Assembly: GCF_047124445.1 (NCBI RefSeq)
Contig: NZ_CP138921.1
Coordinates: 806,001 to 870,000, forward strand
Reading direction: 5' to 3'
Source: Shimia sp047124445
GTDB taxonomy: Bacteria > Pseudomonadota > Alphaproteobacteria > Rhodobacterales > Rhodobacteraceae
DNA: 64,000 nucleotides
The translations under genes were made by a program, and so were the position numbers. The notes under the pieces were generated by a model. The model made no database searches. It was not told the origin of the DNA and was given only the letters and a program-made list of their open reading frames with translations. Shown piece by piece: positions 16,654 to 24,736 of the stretch. How positions within the stretch are numbered: position 1 is the first letter of the stretch; each line of letters opens with the position of its first letter.

Positions 16654-18102
16654 ATGGAGATTCGTGAGGCCCTCACTTTCGATGATGTTCTACTGGTTCC
16701 AGCTGCGTCGGCGGTTCTGCCGTCTACGGCGGACACGCGCACGAAGGTCACAAAATCCATCGATCTCAACATCCCACTGCTGAGTTCTGCGATGGACACC
16801 GTCACCGAAAGCCGGATGGCGATTGCCATGGCGCAGGCTGGTGGCATGGGCGTGATCCACAAGAACCTCGACGCGGATCAGCAGGCGCGGGAAGTGCGCC
16901 GGGTGAAACGCTTCGAGAGTGGCATCGTTTATAACCCGGTCACGCTGACACCAAACCAGACTCTGGCAGATGCCAAGGCGCTGATCGAGCGTTATCGCTT
17001 CACCGGCTTCCCGGTCGTGGACGAGCAAGGCCGTGTTGTGGGCATTGTGACCAACCGGGACATGCGGTTTGCGCAAAGCGATGACACACCGGTGCACGCG
17101 ATGATGACCACGGCGGATCTGGCGATGCTGGCAGAGCCCGCGGATCTGGAAGAGGCCAAAAGCCTGATGCGCGCGCGCCGGATTGAAAAGCTGTTGGTGC
17201 ATGATGGCAACGGCAAGCTGACTGGCCTGTTGACCCTGAAGGACACCGAGCAAGCGGTGTTGAACCCAACGGCGTGTAAAGACGATCTGGGGCGTCTGCG
17301 GGTTGCGGCGGCGTCCTCGGTTGGGGACAGCGGCTTTGCGCGTTCTGAGATGCTGATTGATGCCGGCGTGGATATTGTGGTGATCGACACCGCGCACGGC
17401 CATTCGGAAGGAGTTCTGGACGCGGTGAAGCGGGTGAAGAACTTGTCGAATTCGGTGCAGGTGATTGCAGGCAACGTGGCCACCGCGGACGCCACCAAAG
17501 CGTTGATCGATGCCGGTGCGGATGCGGTGAAAGTCGGCATTGGTCCCGGCTCGATCTGTACCACACGCATGGTGGCGGGCGTGGGTGTGCCGCAGCTGAC
17601 CGCGATTGATGACTGCGCAACCGCCGCTGGCGATGTTCCAGTGATTGCGGATGGCGGTATCAAGTTTTCCGGCGACTTTGCCAAGGCGATTGCAGCGGGC
17701 GCGTCCTGTGCGATGGTTGGCTCGATGATCGCAGGTACCGACGAAAGCCCGGGCGAAGTGATCCTGTATCAGGGCCGCTCGTTTAAGTCCTACCGTGGCA
17801 TGGGCTCCCTGGGTGCAATGGCACGTGGTTCCGCAGATCGCTACTTCCAGAAAGATGCGGCCAGCGACAAGCTGGTACCGGAAGGCATCGAAGGGCAGGT
17901 GCCTTATAAAGGTCCGGCGGGCACTGTGGTGCATCAGCTGGTTGGCGGCCTGCGCGCAGCGATGGGCTACACTGGCAACGCCACAGTGGCGGAAATGCGC
18001 AAGAACTGTAAGTTTGTGAAAATCACCGGCGCGGGTCTGAAAGAAAGCCACGTGCATGACGTGCAGATCACGCGCGAAGCGCCAAACTATCGGGTTGGAT
18101 AA
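16654..18102 (+). CDS. guaB: Inosine-5'-monophosphate dehydrogenase
   Basis: The 482-residue enzyme oxidises IMP to XMP with NAD+, the committed step of GMP synthesis. LTFDDVLLVPAAS opens the barrel, the catalytic cysteine is C302 in GIGPGSICTTRMVAG, and paired CBS domains occupy roughly residues 95-200 (including FPVVDEQGRVVGIVTNRDM). The mobile flap region is SDKLVPEGIEGQVPYKG. ATG 16654 has AGGAG nearby; an upstream ATG at 16627 is poorer. The 274-bp spacer before it, shared with the divergent reactivase gene, contains a small GCGCA/TGCGC hairpin (16564-16577) but no riboswitch that I recognise. Confidence 0.97.
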   Translation: MEIREALTFDDVLLVPAASAVLPSTADTRTKVTKSIDLNIPLLSSAMDTVTESRMAIAMAQAGGMGVIHKNLDADQQAREVRRVKRFESGIVYNPVTLTPNQTLADAKALIERYRFTGFPVVDEQGRVVGIVTNRDMRFAQSDDTPVHAMMTTADLAMLAEPADLEEAKSLMRARRIEKLLVHDGNGKLTGLLTLKDTEQAVLNPTACKDDLGRLRVAAASSVGDSGFARSEMLIDAGVDIVVIDTAHGHSEGVLDAVKRVKNLSNSVQVIAGNVATADATKALIDAGADAVKVGIGPGSICTTRMVAGVGVPQLTAIDDCATAAGDVPVIADGGIKFSGDFAKAIAAGASCAMVGSMIAGTDESPGEVILYQGRSFKSYRGMGSLGAMARGSADRYFQKDAASDKLVPEGIEGQVPYKGPAGTVVHQLVGGLRAAMGYTGNATVAEMRKNCKFVKITGAGLKESHVHDVQITREAPNYRVG

Positions 18103-18140
18103 AACTGCCGCCTGAGGCGCTGTTTGAGTGACGCAAAAAG

Positions 18141-18172
18141 AAAGGGCTGAACCTTCGCGGGTTCAGCCCTTT
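18141..18172. terminator. Bidirectional terminator between guaB and the chemoreceptor gene
   Basis: Perfect 13-bp stem AAAGGGCTGAACC / GGTTCAGCCCTTT with a six-base loop. T-rich sequence flanks it in both directions (TTTTGTTTGCTTTT on plus, TTTCTTTTTGCG on minus), so it can serve both convergent genes. Confidence 0.92.
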
Positions 18173-18193
18173 TGTTTGCTTTTAGGGGATGGA

Positions 18194-20116
18194 TTAGAAA
18201 TCCGTCCAGGTTTCCTCAGCGGCGCTGCCGTTTGAGCTGAAGTTCGGCGCGGCGGGAGCTGGCTTTGGGGCCTCCGGCTTCTTAGCGGCTGGCTTGGACT
18301 TCGGCTGATCCGCCTGTTTGTCTTCCTGCCAATCCGTCTCGGTCACCTTCGCAGGCGCCGCCGGTTTGCTGGCTTTGGCTTTGCCGTCCAGTTTGAAGTG
18401 GCCAACCATGTTGGCCAGGCCAACAGCGTCGGATTTCAGTAGGTGCGTCGCGGCGGTGGATTCCTCCACCATAGCGGCATTTTTCTGGGTCACCTGGTCC
18501 AGCTGCATTACGCCGGCGTTGATCTCTGCCAAGCTTTGCGACTGTTCGGTTGCGCCGTCCGCGATGGAGGAGACCATGCCGGAGATGTGGACCACGCGTT
18601 CCACGATCACGCTCAGTGCGTCACCGGTTTGGCCCACAAGGCTCACACCACGCTCAACCTGCTCAGACGACTTGTCGATCAAGGCTTTGATCTCGTTGGC
18701 CGCCTCGGAAGAAGAGTGCGCGAGTTTGCGCACCTCGGAAGCTACGACAGCAAAGCCACGTCCGGCGTCACCGGCACGGGCGGCTTCGACACCGGCGTTC
18801 AGGGCCAAGAGGTTGGTCTGGAAGGCGATATCGTCGATCACGGAGATGATCTGGGAGATATGAGTGGAGCTTTGCTCGATCTCGGTCATAGCGGAAACGG
18901 CGTTGCGCACCACTTCGCCGCTTTCTTCGGCTTCGGTTTTGGCTGTCTGCATGGTGCCTTCCACGTCGCGGGCACCATCAGCGGCAGCTTTCACGGAGCG
19001 GGTCAGGTCATCCAGGGCCGCGGCGGTTTCTTCCAGCGTGGCGGCTTGGCTCTCTGTGCGTTTGGAAAGATCGTCAGACGCCTGGCTGATTTCAGACGCG
19101 CCGTTGTGGATCGACTGAGATGCGTCAACCACGTCGGTGACTGTGGTGCTGAGGTTGGTGATGGAGGCATTGAAGTCTGCGCGCAGCTTTTCGTATTCCT
19201 CAGGGAAGGCCACCTTGATCTGCGATGTCAGGTCACCGCCGGACAGGCTGGCAAGGTGCTCGGACAGAGTTTCGACTACTTCGGACTGGACCGCTGCTGC
19301 TTCTTTCTGGTTGGCTTCCAGTTCACGCTGACGCAGTAGCGCAGTGCGGAACACATCGAGTGTGCGCGCCATGTCCCCTAGTTCGTTCTTGGTCTCGGTG
19401 AAAGGAATATCCGCATCGGTGTCGCCTTCGGCCAAATCTGCCATGCGTGTCCGCAGAGCGCCCATAGGGCCGGTTACGCTGCGGATGATGAAGTACGAGA
19501 CCAATGAGAGCACAACCAGGATGCCGCCAAGAATGGTAAGGGCCTTGTTGCGGATCTTTGCCATTTCCGCTTCGATGTCGGAGAGGTAGGCGCCGGTGCC
19601 GACAATCCAGCTCCAGGGTTCATAGTGGAACGCAAAGCCGATTTTGGCTTCCTGAAGGTCGCTGTCCGGTTTCTGGAAGTGGTAGATCAGGGTGCCGCTG
19701 CCGTTTTCCACGGCAACCTTGCGCATTTCCTGGAAGATTTTCACACCGTTCGGGTCTTCGAGGTCTGCTTGGCTGTGGCCAATCCACTGGGGGCGGAACG
19801 GGTGTGCGGTCATGACATAATCGGTGTCAAAGGCAAACATATACCCGTTGTCGCCATAAGACAGGGCTTCGAGTTGCTCACGGCCAAGCTCACGTGCCTG
19901 TTCTGGCGTGTACTTTCCCGACTGAACCCCTTCCTCCAGTGCCACCAGCAAGCTTGTGGCGGTCTCGGTGATCTCAAGGAGCTTTTTATTGTACATGGTT
20001 TCGACCGTATTGCGCATGTGGTTCTGCAGCAAAAGGGTCAGGACGACAGCTAGGGCAAGCGCCACAACGGCGATCGCGCTTATCCGCGTAGAAAGTTTCG
20101 TCAGGAGGGCTGGCAT
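18194..20116 (-). CDS. Methyl-accepting chemotaxis protein, single Cache sensor, with CheR-binding tail
   Basis: The predicted receptor has 640 residues. TM1 is at about 12-30, followed by a periplasmic sCache_2-type domain (GDNGYMFAFDTDYVMTAHPFRP, EPWSWIVGTGAYL), TM2 at about 190-211, HAMP, and the cytoplasmic signalling hairpin with the tip around DIAFQTNLLALNAGVEAARAGDAGRGFAVVA. After the coiled coil an Ala/Pro/Lys-rich linker of about 50 residues leads to the terminal TWTDF. That fits the xWxxF pentapeptide that tethers the methyltransferase CheR in high-abundance receptors. The ligand is not predictable. The gene stands on the minus strand between guaB and the rRNA methyltransferase gene. 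Confidence 0.93.
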   Translation of the reverse strand: MPALLTKLSTRISAIAVVALALAVVLTLLLQNHMRNTVETMYNKKLLEITETATSLLVALEEGVQSGKYTPEQARELGREQLEALSYGDNGYMFAFDTDYVMTAHPFRPQWIGHSQADLEDPNGVKIFQEMRKVAVENGSGTLIYHFQKPDSDLQEAKIGFAFHYEPWSWIVGTGAYLSDIEAEMAKIRNKALTILGGILVVLSLVSYFIIRSVTGPMGALRTRMADLAEGDTDADIPFTETKNELGDMARTLDVFRTALLRQRELEANQKEAAAVQSEVVETLSEHLASLSGGDLTSQIKVAFPEEYEKLRADFNASITNLSTTVTDVVDASQSIHNGASEISQASDDLSKRTESQAATLEETAAALDDLTRSVKAAADGARDVEGTMQTAKTEAEESGEVVRNAVSAMTEIEQSSTHISQIISVIDDIAFQTNLLALNAGVEAARAGDAGRGFAVVASEVRKLAHSSSEAANEIKALIDKSSEQVERGVSLVGQTGDALSVIVERVVHISGMVSSIADGATEQSQSLAEINAGVMQLDQVTQKNAAMVEESTAATHLLKSDAVGLANMVGHFKLDGKAKASKPAAPAKVTETDWQEDKQADQPKSKPAAKKPEAPKPAPAAPNFSSNGSAAEETWTDF

Positions 20117-20282
20117 GGCTGGCTACACTCTGGTTGTTGGCGTTTCAGACGTCGAGGTAGATTGGTTGAGTTTAATGAAGCCTTATGCACGCACCTTATT
20201 TTTAAGGGGTAACCGCATTTTGCGCCCTTCGCGGGATGTGGGTAGCGGTAAAATCACCCTATAATTGATTTGCGCCTAAAAT

Positions 20283-20396
20283 TTAAGCAGATCGCGAACA
20301 GTTGCGGTTCAGGTCGTCCTTGATGTAGAGCAGGCCACCACACGCGACGGCAAGAAAGTCGGTTCCAAGCGGTGGAACATTGAGTGGGATGGTCAC
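20283..20396 (+). other. Coding-like stretch in frame with the downstream methyltransferase, no start codon
   Basis: From a TAA near 20277 the frame is open into the methyltransferase gene at 20397 and reads QVVLDVEQATTRDGKKVG then SKRWNIEWDGH, with codon use like the neighbouring genes. I find no ATG, GTG or TTG in frame before 20397. It may be the remnant of a gene whose 5' end was lost, perhaps when the chemoreceptor gene was inserted upstream, or an extension started at a rare codon. The function is unknown. Confidence 0.35.
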
Positions 20397-21545
20397 ATGA
20401 CACCAGCAGCACGCGTTCAAGCCGCGATTGAAATTTTGGACCAGGTTCTGGAAGGGGCCCCGGCGGAGAAGGCGCTGACCGGCTGGGCGCGGCGCAGTCG
20501 TTTTGCTGGCTCTAAAGATCGGGCTGCGGTGCGCGATCATGTGTTTGATGCGTTACGTCGGCGGAACTCGGCGGCCTTTGTTGGGGGCGGTCTGAACGGG
20601 CGCGGGCTGATGATCGGTGTCCTGCGTCAGGACCAGGCGGATTTGGAAGCTATCTTCTCCGGGGAAGGCTATGCGCCTGCTGCGCTTTCACAGGATGAGC
20701 TATCGGTGCCCGATGGGCGGCCGCCGCTGGACATTCCGGACTGGCTTGAGCCCCCTTTGCGCGACAGTTTGGGCACAGCGTTCGACGATACTGTCTTAGC
20801 GCTGCGCAGGCGAGCACCGGTGATCCTGCGGGTGAATCTGCGCAAAGCCACCGTGGCGCAGGCGCAAGAGGTGTTGGCCGATGATGGCATTGAGACGCAC
20901 ACAATCTCGCTGGTGGACACGGCCCTTGAGGTCACGGAGGGGGCGCGGCGGATCAAGAACAATGCAGCCTATCTTGATGGTTTGGTGGAATTGCAGGATG
21001 CGTCCAGTCAGGCTTTGGTTGCGGCACTTTCGATTTCTAAAGGCATGAAAGTGCTGGATTATTGCGCGGGGGGAGGCGGCAAAACCCTGGCCATGGCAGG
21101 ACGTGCCGAAGCGCAGTTTTTTGCGCATGACGCCTTGGTGCAGCGCATGGCCGACCTGCCAGCACGCGCCAAAAGGGCTGGCGTGAAAGTACAAGTCGTG
21201 AAAACGCCAAAGGACAAAGCGCCTTATGATTTGGTTCTCTGCGATGTGCCGTGCTCTGGCAGTGGCACCTGGCGGCGCACGCCGGATGCCAAATGGCGGT
21301 TTAGGCCCGAGGATCTGGCGGAACTGGAGCGGGTCCAAGCGGAGATCCTGGAGCAGGCCAAAGAGCTTGTGGCCCCGGAGGGCGCGCTTGTGTATGCGAC
21401 GTGTTCGGTTTTGACGGCGGAAAACACCGCACAGATTGAGAGGTTTGTGCAGAACAATCCGTCCTGGGAGATAGATTGGCAGCGCCAGTTTTTGCTTTCT
21501 GACGGTGGCGACGGGTTCTTCGGGGCAATTTTGCGTAAAAAATAG
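20397..21545 (+). CDS. RsmB/NOP-family RNA (cytosine-5-)-methyltransferase
   Basis: The predicted 382-residue SAM-dependent methylase probably modifies a cytosine in 16S rRNA. Motif I is VLDYCAGGGGKTLAMAG, motif IV is CDVPCSGSGTWRRTP and motif VI is VYATCSV, giving the two cysteines (PC and TC) used for catalysis and product release in m5C enzymes. The N-terminal ~150 residues resemble the NusB-like and linker region of the family but are shorter than in E. coli RsmB (429 residues), so the exact target is not assigned. ATG 20397 is used, though the frame is open upstream. cckA follows 90 bp downstream. Confidence 0.87.
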   Translation: MTPAARVQAAIEILDQVLEGAPAEKALTGWARRSRFAGSKDRAAVRDHVFDALRRRNSAAFVGGGLNGRGLMIGVLRQDQADLEAIFSGEGYAPAALSQDELSVPDGRPPLDIPDWLEPPLRDSLGTAFDDTVLALRRRAPVILRVNLRKATVAQAQEVLADDGIETHTISLVDTALEVTEGARRIKNNAAYLDGLVELQDASSQALVAALSISKGMKVLDYCAGGGGKTLAMAGRAEAQFFAHDALVQRMADLPARAKRAGVKVQVVKTPKDKAPYDLVLCDVPCSGSGTWRRTPDAKWRFRPEDLAELERVQAEILEQAKELVAPEGALVYATCSVLTAENTAQIERFVQNNPSWEIDWQRQFLLSDGGDGFFGAILRKK

Positions 21546-21568
21546 AGGGCTTACGCTTTTTCTTCTGT

Positions 21569-21613
21569 CTTCGTTAATGCGTGTTTAAGATAATTTGACG
21601 CATATTAACGAAG
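21569..21613. promoter_or_regulatory. CtrA box inside an inverted repeat upstream of cckA
   Basis: Positions 21574-21588 read TTAA-TGCGTGT-TTAA, and on the minus strand the full CtrA consensus TTAA-N7-TTAAC is present. The site lies within a larger inverted repeat: CTTCGTTAATGCGT (21569-21582) is mirrored by ACGCATATTAACGAAG (21598-21613), with two extra bases in the second arm. The site ends 47 bp before the GTG start of cckA, which fits autoregulation of the CckA-CtrA pathway. Confidence 0.75.
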
Positions 21614-21635
21614 ACGTAAAAGAATAGGTGCAGAC

Positions 21636-23945
21636 GTGTCCGAGTCGACAGAGGCCAAGGGGCCTTCTCCCCGCCATTTGGGTGACACACCTCATCATGC
21701 CGGATTGCTTGCCTTGGCCGCCTTGGTCATGGTGGTGACGGCTGTTCTTTTGCAGCCTGGTCCCATGCGGGTGGCGATGGTGTTTGCCAGCGGGCTTCTT
21801 GGCCTGGGGGCGGCGATCAGCTTGATGGTGTCATTGCGCCGGAAGGCGGCGCAGATGCGGGCGGTCGCGTTGTTGCGGCGCATGTTCGAAGACGCCTCTG
21901 ACCTGACATTTGTGTCCAATCCGGAAGGGCAGGTTATCTACGCCAACAAAGCCGCCATGGAGGCGGGCATGGGCGCGCGTGACACGATGGTTGACGCGCT
22001 GGCCGATCAGGTGCTCGATGCCGAGGGCAAGGTGCGCGATTTGATTGCGAGCAGCCTTACGGACGGTCAATGTGAGGAAGAGCTGTCCTTGCGTGACAGC
22101 ATGATGCGGCTGACGGTGAAGACTCTGGAATTTGGCGTTTTGCTGTGGAGTATCCAACGGTCCAATCCGGTGGCAGACGCGCAACATGCGGGCGGGGCGC
22201 CACGGTTGCCGATGCTGACCGTGGGTCGGTCCGGGACGGTATTGTTTATGAACCCTGCCGCGCGGCACCTGTTGGGGGAGCGCAAAAAGACCATCGCCGA
22301 TGTGTTTGGTCCGGATGTTACTGATTTGCGCAGCGCCACGGTGGTGCACACCTCCAATGGCGAACAGCAGTGTCTGGTGGCCGAGTTTGAAGCCACGGCA
22401 GGACGGCGTGAGATTTACCTATTGCCCACTGAAGTGCCGGTGATGCGCGACGGGGCGGTGCAGTTTGACGAACTGCCTGTTGCGATCTTGAAGGTGACAC
22501 CGGCAGGGGATGTCGCGCTGGCGAACCGCGCAGCGCGGTTATTGGTGAATATGGAGATCACGCCTAAAACCGTGATGGGCGATCTGATGGAGGGGCTTGG
22601 CCGCTCGATTGTGGATTGGCTGATGGAAGCGGCGCAGGGCAAAGCTGTGAACCAGTCGGAGTTTCTGCGTCTGAAGCGTGAAGACAAAGAAGTGATTGTG
22701 CAGGTCAGCCTGAACCGCGTGGTGGAAGGGGGCGAGACCTCCCTGATTGCAGTGCTGAACGACGCAACAGAATTCAAATCGCTGGAAAAGCAGTTTGTGC
22801 AGAGTCAGAAGATGCAGGCGATTGGCCAGTTGGCTGGTGGTGTGGCACATGACTTCAACAATCTTTTGACCGCAATTTCAGGACATTGTGACCTATTGTT
22901 GTTGCGGCATGATCAGGGGGATGCGGATTATGCCGATCTCATCCAGATCAATCAGAACGCCAACCGTGCTGCCGCTCTAGTCGGGCAATTGCTGGCGTTC
23001 TCGCGTAAACAGAACCTGCGTCCGGAGGTGCTGGATCTGCGCAACACGCTGGCCGATCTGACCCACCTGCTAAACCGACTGGTCGGGGAACGGGTGACGT
23101 TGACGTTGAACAACGATCCGGTGCTGCCGGCGATCCGGGCGGATAAGCGGCAGTTGGAACAGGTGTTGATGAACCTTGTGGTGAACGCACGCGATGCGAT
23201 GCCGGATGGTGGCGAAATCCGCGTGATCACCGAAGGGGTGGAGCTAGATGCGCCGCTGGAGCGCGACCGTGTGGTGGTGCCGGTGGGCAACTATGTGTCG
23301 GTGACCGTGGCAGACCAAGGCATCGGCATCCCGCAGGACAAGTTGCAAAAGGTGTTTGAGCCGTTCTTCACCACAAAGAAGACCGGCGAAGGCACCGGTT
23401 TGGGTCTGAGCACGGCCTACGGGATTGTGAAACAGACAGGGGGCTACATTTTTGTGGACAGCACCGAAGGCGTGGGCACGACGTTTACGCTAATGTTCCC
23501 GGCCCATGGGGCGGGCGCAGAGCAAGTGGTGGCGCCAGAGGCTGGCAAGCGGCCAGATTTGCCGGAGGTTGAGCACAGTGGCGTTGTGTTGCTTGTGGAA
23601 GACGAAGCGCCGGTGCGGTCGTTTGCGACACGCGCGCTCAAAATGCGGGGGTTCACTGTGCTGGAGGCGGCCTCCGGAGAAGAGGCGCTGGAAGTGCTCG
23701 ACATGGATCACCCGAAGATCGACGTGTTTGTCAGCGATGTGATCATGCCAGGCATGGATGGCCCAAGCTGGGTGCGCCAGGCGCGGGAGGATTATCCAAA
23801 TGTGCCGGTGATCTTTGTGTCTGGCTATGCTGAAGACAGCTTCTCTGACGATCAGGCGCGGATTGAAAACTCAAGCTTCCTGCCAAAACCGTTTTCACTC
23901 AGTGACTTAACGGAGGCGGTTCAGGCGCGGATCTCCAGCTCCTAG
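21636..23945 (+). CDS. cckA: CckA-type hybrid histidine kinase/phosphatase
   Basis: The predicted protein has 769 residues. Two membrane segments lie at about 25-70, followed by two PAS-like regions (FVSNPEGQVIYANKAAM; LPMLTVGRSGTVLFMNPAA). The HisKA domain has phospho-acceptor H405 in GGVAHDFNNLLTAISGH, the ATPase has VNARDAMPDGGE and GTGLGLSTAYGIV, and the C-terminal receiver has D701 in FVSDVIMPGMDG. This order and the AHDFNNLL box match Caulobacter CckA, which phosphorylates or dephosphorylates CtrA through ChpT. In roseobacters this relay controls motility, gene transfer agents and related traits rather than being essential for division. The start is GTG 21636, and a CtrA box lies upstream. 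The 3' end overlaps the convergent sulfotransferase gene by four bases. Confidence 0.9.
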   Translation: MSESTEAKGPSPRHLGDTPHHAGLLALAALVMVVTAVLLQPGPMRVAMVFASGLLGLGAAISLMVSLRRKAAQMRAVALLRRMFEDASDLTFVSNPEGQVIYANKAAMEAGMGARDTMVDALADQVLDAEGKVRDLIASSLTDGQCEEELSLRDSMMRLTVKTLEFGVLLWSIQRSNPVADAQHAGGAPRLPMLTVGRSGTVLFMNPAARHLLGERKKTIADVFGPDVTDLRSATVVHTSNGEQQCLVAEFEATAGRREIYLLPTEVPVMRDGAVQFDELPVAILKVTPAGDVALANRAARLLVNMEITPKTVMGDLMEGLGRSIVDWLMEAAQGKAVNQSEFLRLKREDKEVIVQVSLNRVVEGGETSLIAVLNDATEFKSLEKQFVQSQKMQAIGQLAGGVAHDFNNLLTAISGHCDLLLLRHDQGDADYADLIQINQNANRAAALVGQLLAFSRKQNLRPEVLDLRNTLADLTHLLNRLVGERVTLTLNNDPVLPAIRADKRQLEQVLMNLVVNARDAMPDGGEIRVITEGVELDAPLERDRVVVPVGNYVSVTVADQGIGIPQDKLQKVFEPFFTTKKTGEGTGLGLSTAYGIVKQTGGYIFVDSTEGVGTTFTLMFPAHGAGAEQVVAPEAGKRPDLPEVEHSGVVLLVEDEAPVRSFATRALKMRGFTVLEAASGEEALEVLDMDHPKIDVFVSDVIMPGMDGPSWVRQAREDYPNVPVIFVSGYAEDSFSDDQARIENSSFLPKPFSLSDLTEAVQARISSS

Positions 23946-24541
23946 GACAGGCTCTCATAAAGTTCAAACTCGGCTGCGCATTTCTTGCGCAGCTTTTGCA
24001 TGGTGGCTTCGGGCAAATCGAGCGGGATTTCTGGCGAGCTGTTGCGGCGCTCCAGCTGAATTTTGCGTTGCAAGCGGTGCTCTAGAAAGTCGAGCAGGCG
24101 CGGTTGATCTTCGTAGCGGAACATGTGGTCGACTTTCACGCCATTTGGACGGGGTTCCAGAAACTTGGCTTGACTGCCAACATTGGCAAAGGGCGCTTTC
24201 TTGTCGCCCTTCATGTATTCCACCACAAACTCTTCGAAGCTGACGTCATGCGTGGAGTTGCGATGCCCCCGCATAAAATCGCGGCGACGGTATCGGTACC
24301 AACTGGCCAGCCAACTGACCGGTTCCCGCATCACGGCCAAGAGTTCGAGGTCATCGGTGTTGCAGGCCTTCTCAAACATGGGGCGAAAAAAACGGTTATA
24401 ACGATACACCGGAGCGTGTTTGAGCTCTGGCGGGTTGGAAATCACCATGTCCGCGGAGGGCGCTAATGCCTCCTCAATAGCCGTCGTTCCTGTTTTTGGA
24501 ACAGAGAGAAACACCAGTTTTTGTTTCCAGAAAACAAGCAT
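23942..24541 (-). CDS. Sulfotransferase-family protein
   Basis: The predicted protein has 199 residues. KLVFLSVPKTGTTAIEEALA at the N-terminus is the 5'-phosphosulfate-binding loop (PKTGTT) of PAPS-dependent sulfotransferases. LLAVMREPVSWLASWYRYRR is the 3'-phosphate-binding segment (R and S in REPVSWLASW). At about 200 residues it is at the short end of the bacterial Sulfotransfer_2 group. The acceptor is unknown. The gene is convergent with cckA and overlaps it by four bases; the divergent neighbour is recA. Confidence 0.75.
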   Translation of the reverse strand: MLVFWKQKLVFLSVPKTGTTAIEEALAPSADMVISNPPELKHAPVYRYNRFFRPMFEKACNTDDLELLAVMREPVSWLASWYRYRRRDFMRGHRNSTHDVSFEEFVVEYMKGDKKAPFANVGSQAKFLEPRPNGVKVDHMFRYEDQPRLLDFLEHRLQRKIQLERRNSSPEIPLDLPEATMQKLRKKCAAEFELYESLS

Positions 24542-24635
24542 TTGCGCGCCTTTGGTGTGGTTGAACTCAAATTGACTTCTTCTTGTAAACCACTTCTTAA
24601 CCGAATGGGACGGAAAATGTTCCTATTATTTTCTC

Positions 24636-24664
24636 TTGATTTGTTCTCCTTTTGATCTCATAAG
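24636..24664 (+). promoter_or_regulatory. Predicted recA promoter
   Basis: A -35 TTGATT and -10 CATAAG are separated by 17 bp, placing the transcription start near 24671, within the SOS box. The hexamer matches are moderate. Confidence 0.5.
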
Positions 24665-24670
24665 AATTTG

Positions 24671-24685
24671 GAACAAGAGGTGAAC
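24671..24685 (+). promoter_or_regulatory. LexA (SOS) box of recA, alphaproteobacterial type
   Basis: The direct repeat GAAC-AAGAGGT-GAAC fits the GAAC-N7-GAAC / GTTC-N7-GTTC operator bound by LexA in alphaproteobacteria. It lies 51 bp before the recA start codon and overlaps the expected start of transcription. Confidence 0.85.
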
Positions 24686-24736
24686 ACAGGCAGTGATTGC
24701 CGCCCGCGTGCGGGTGTGGAATAAGGAAGCAAGCAA

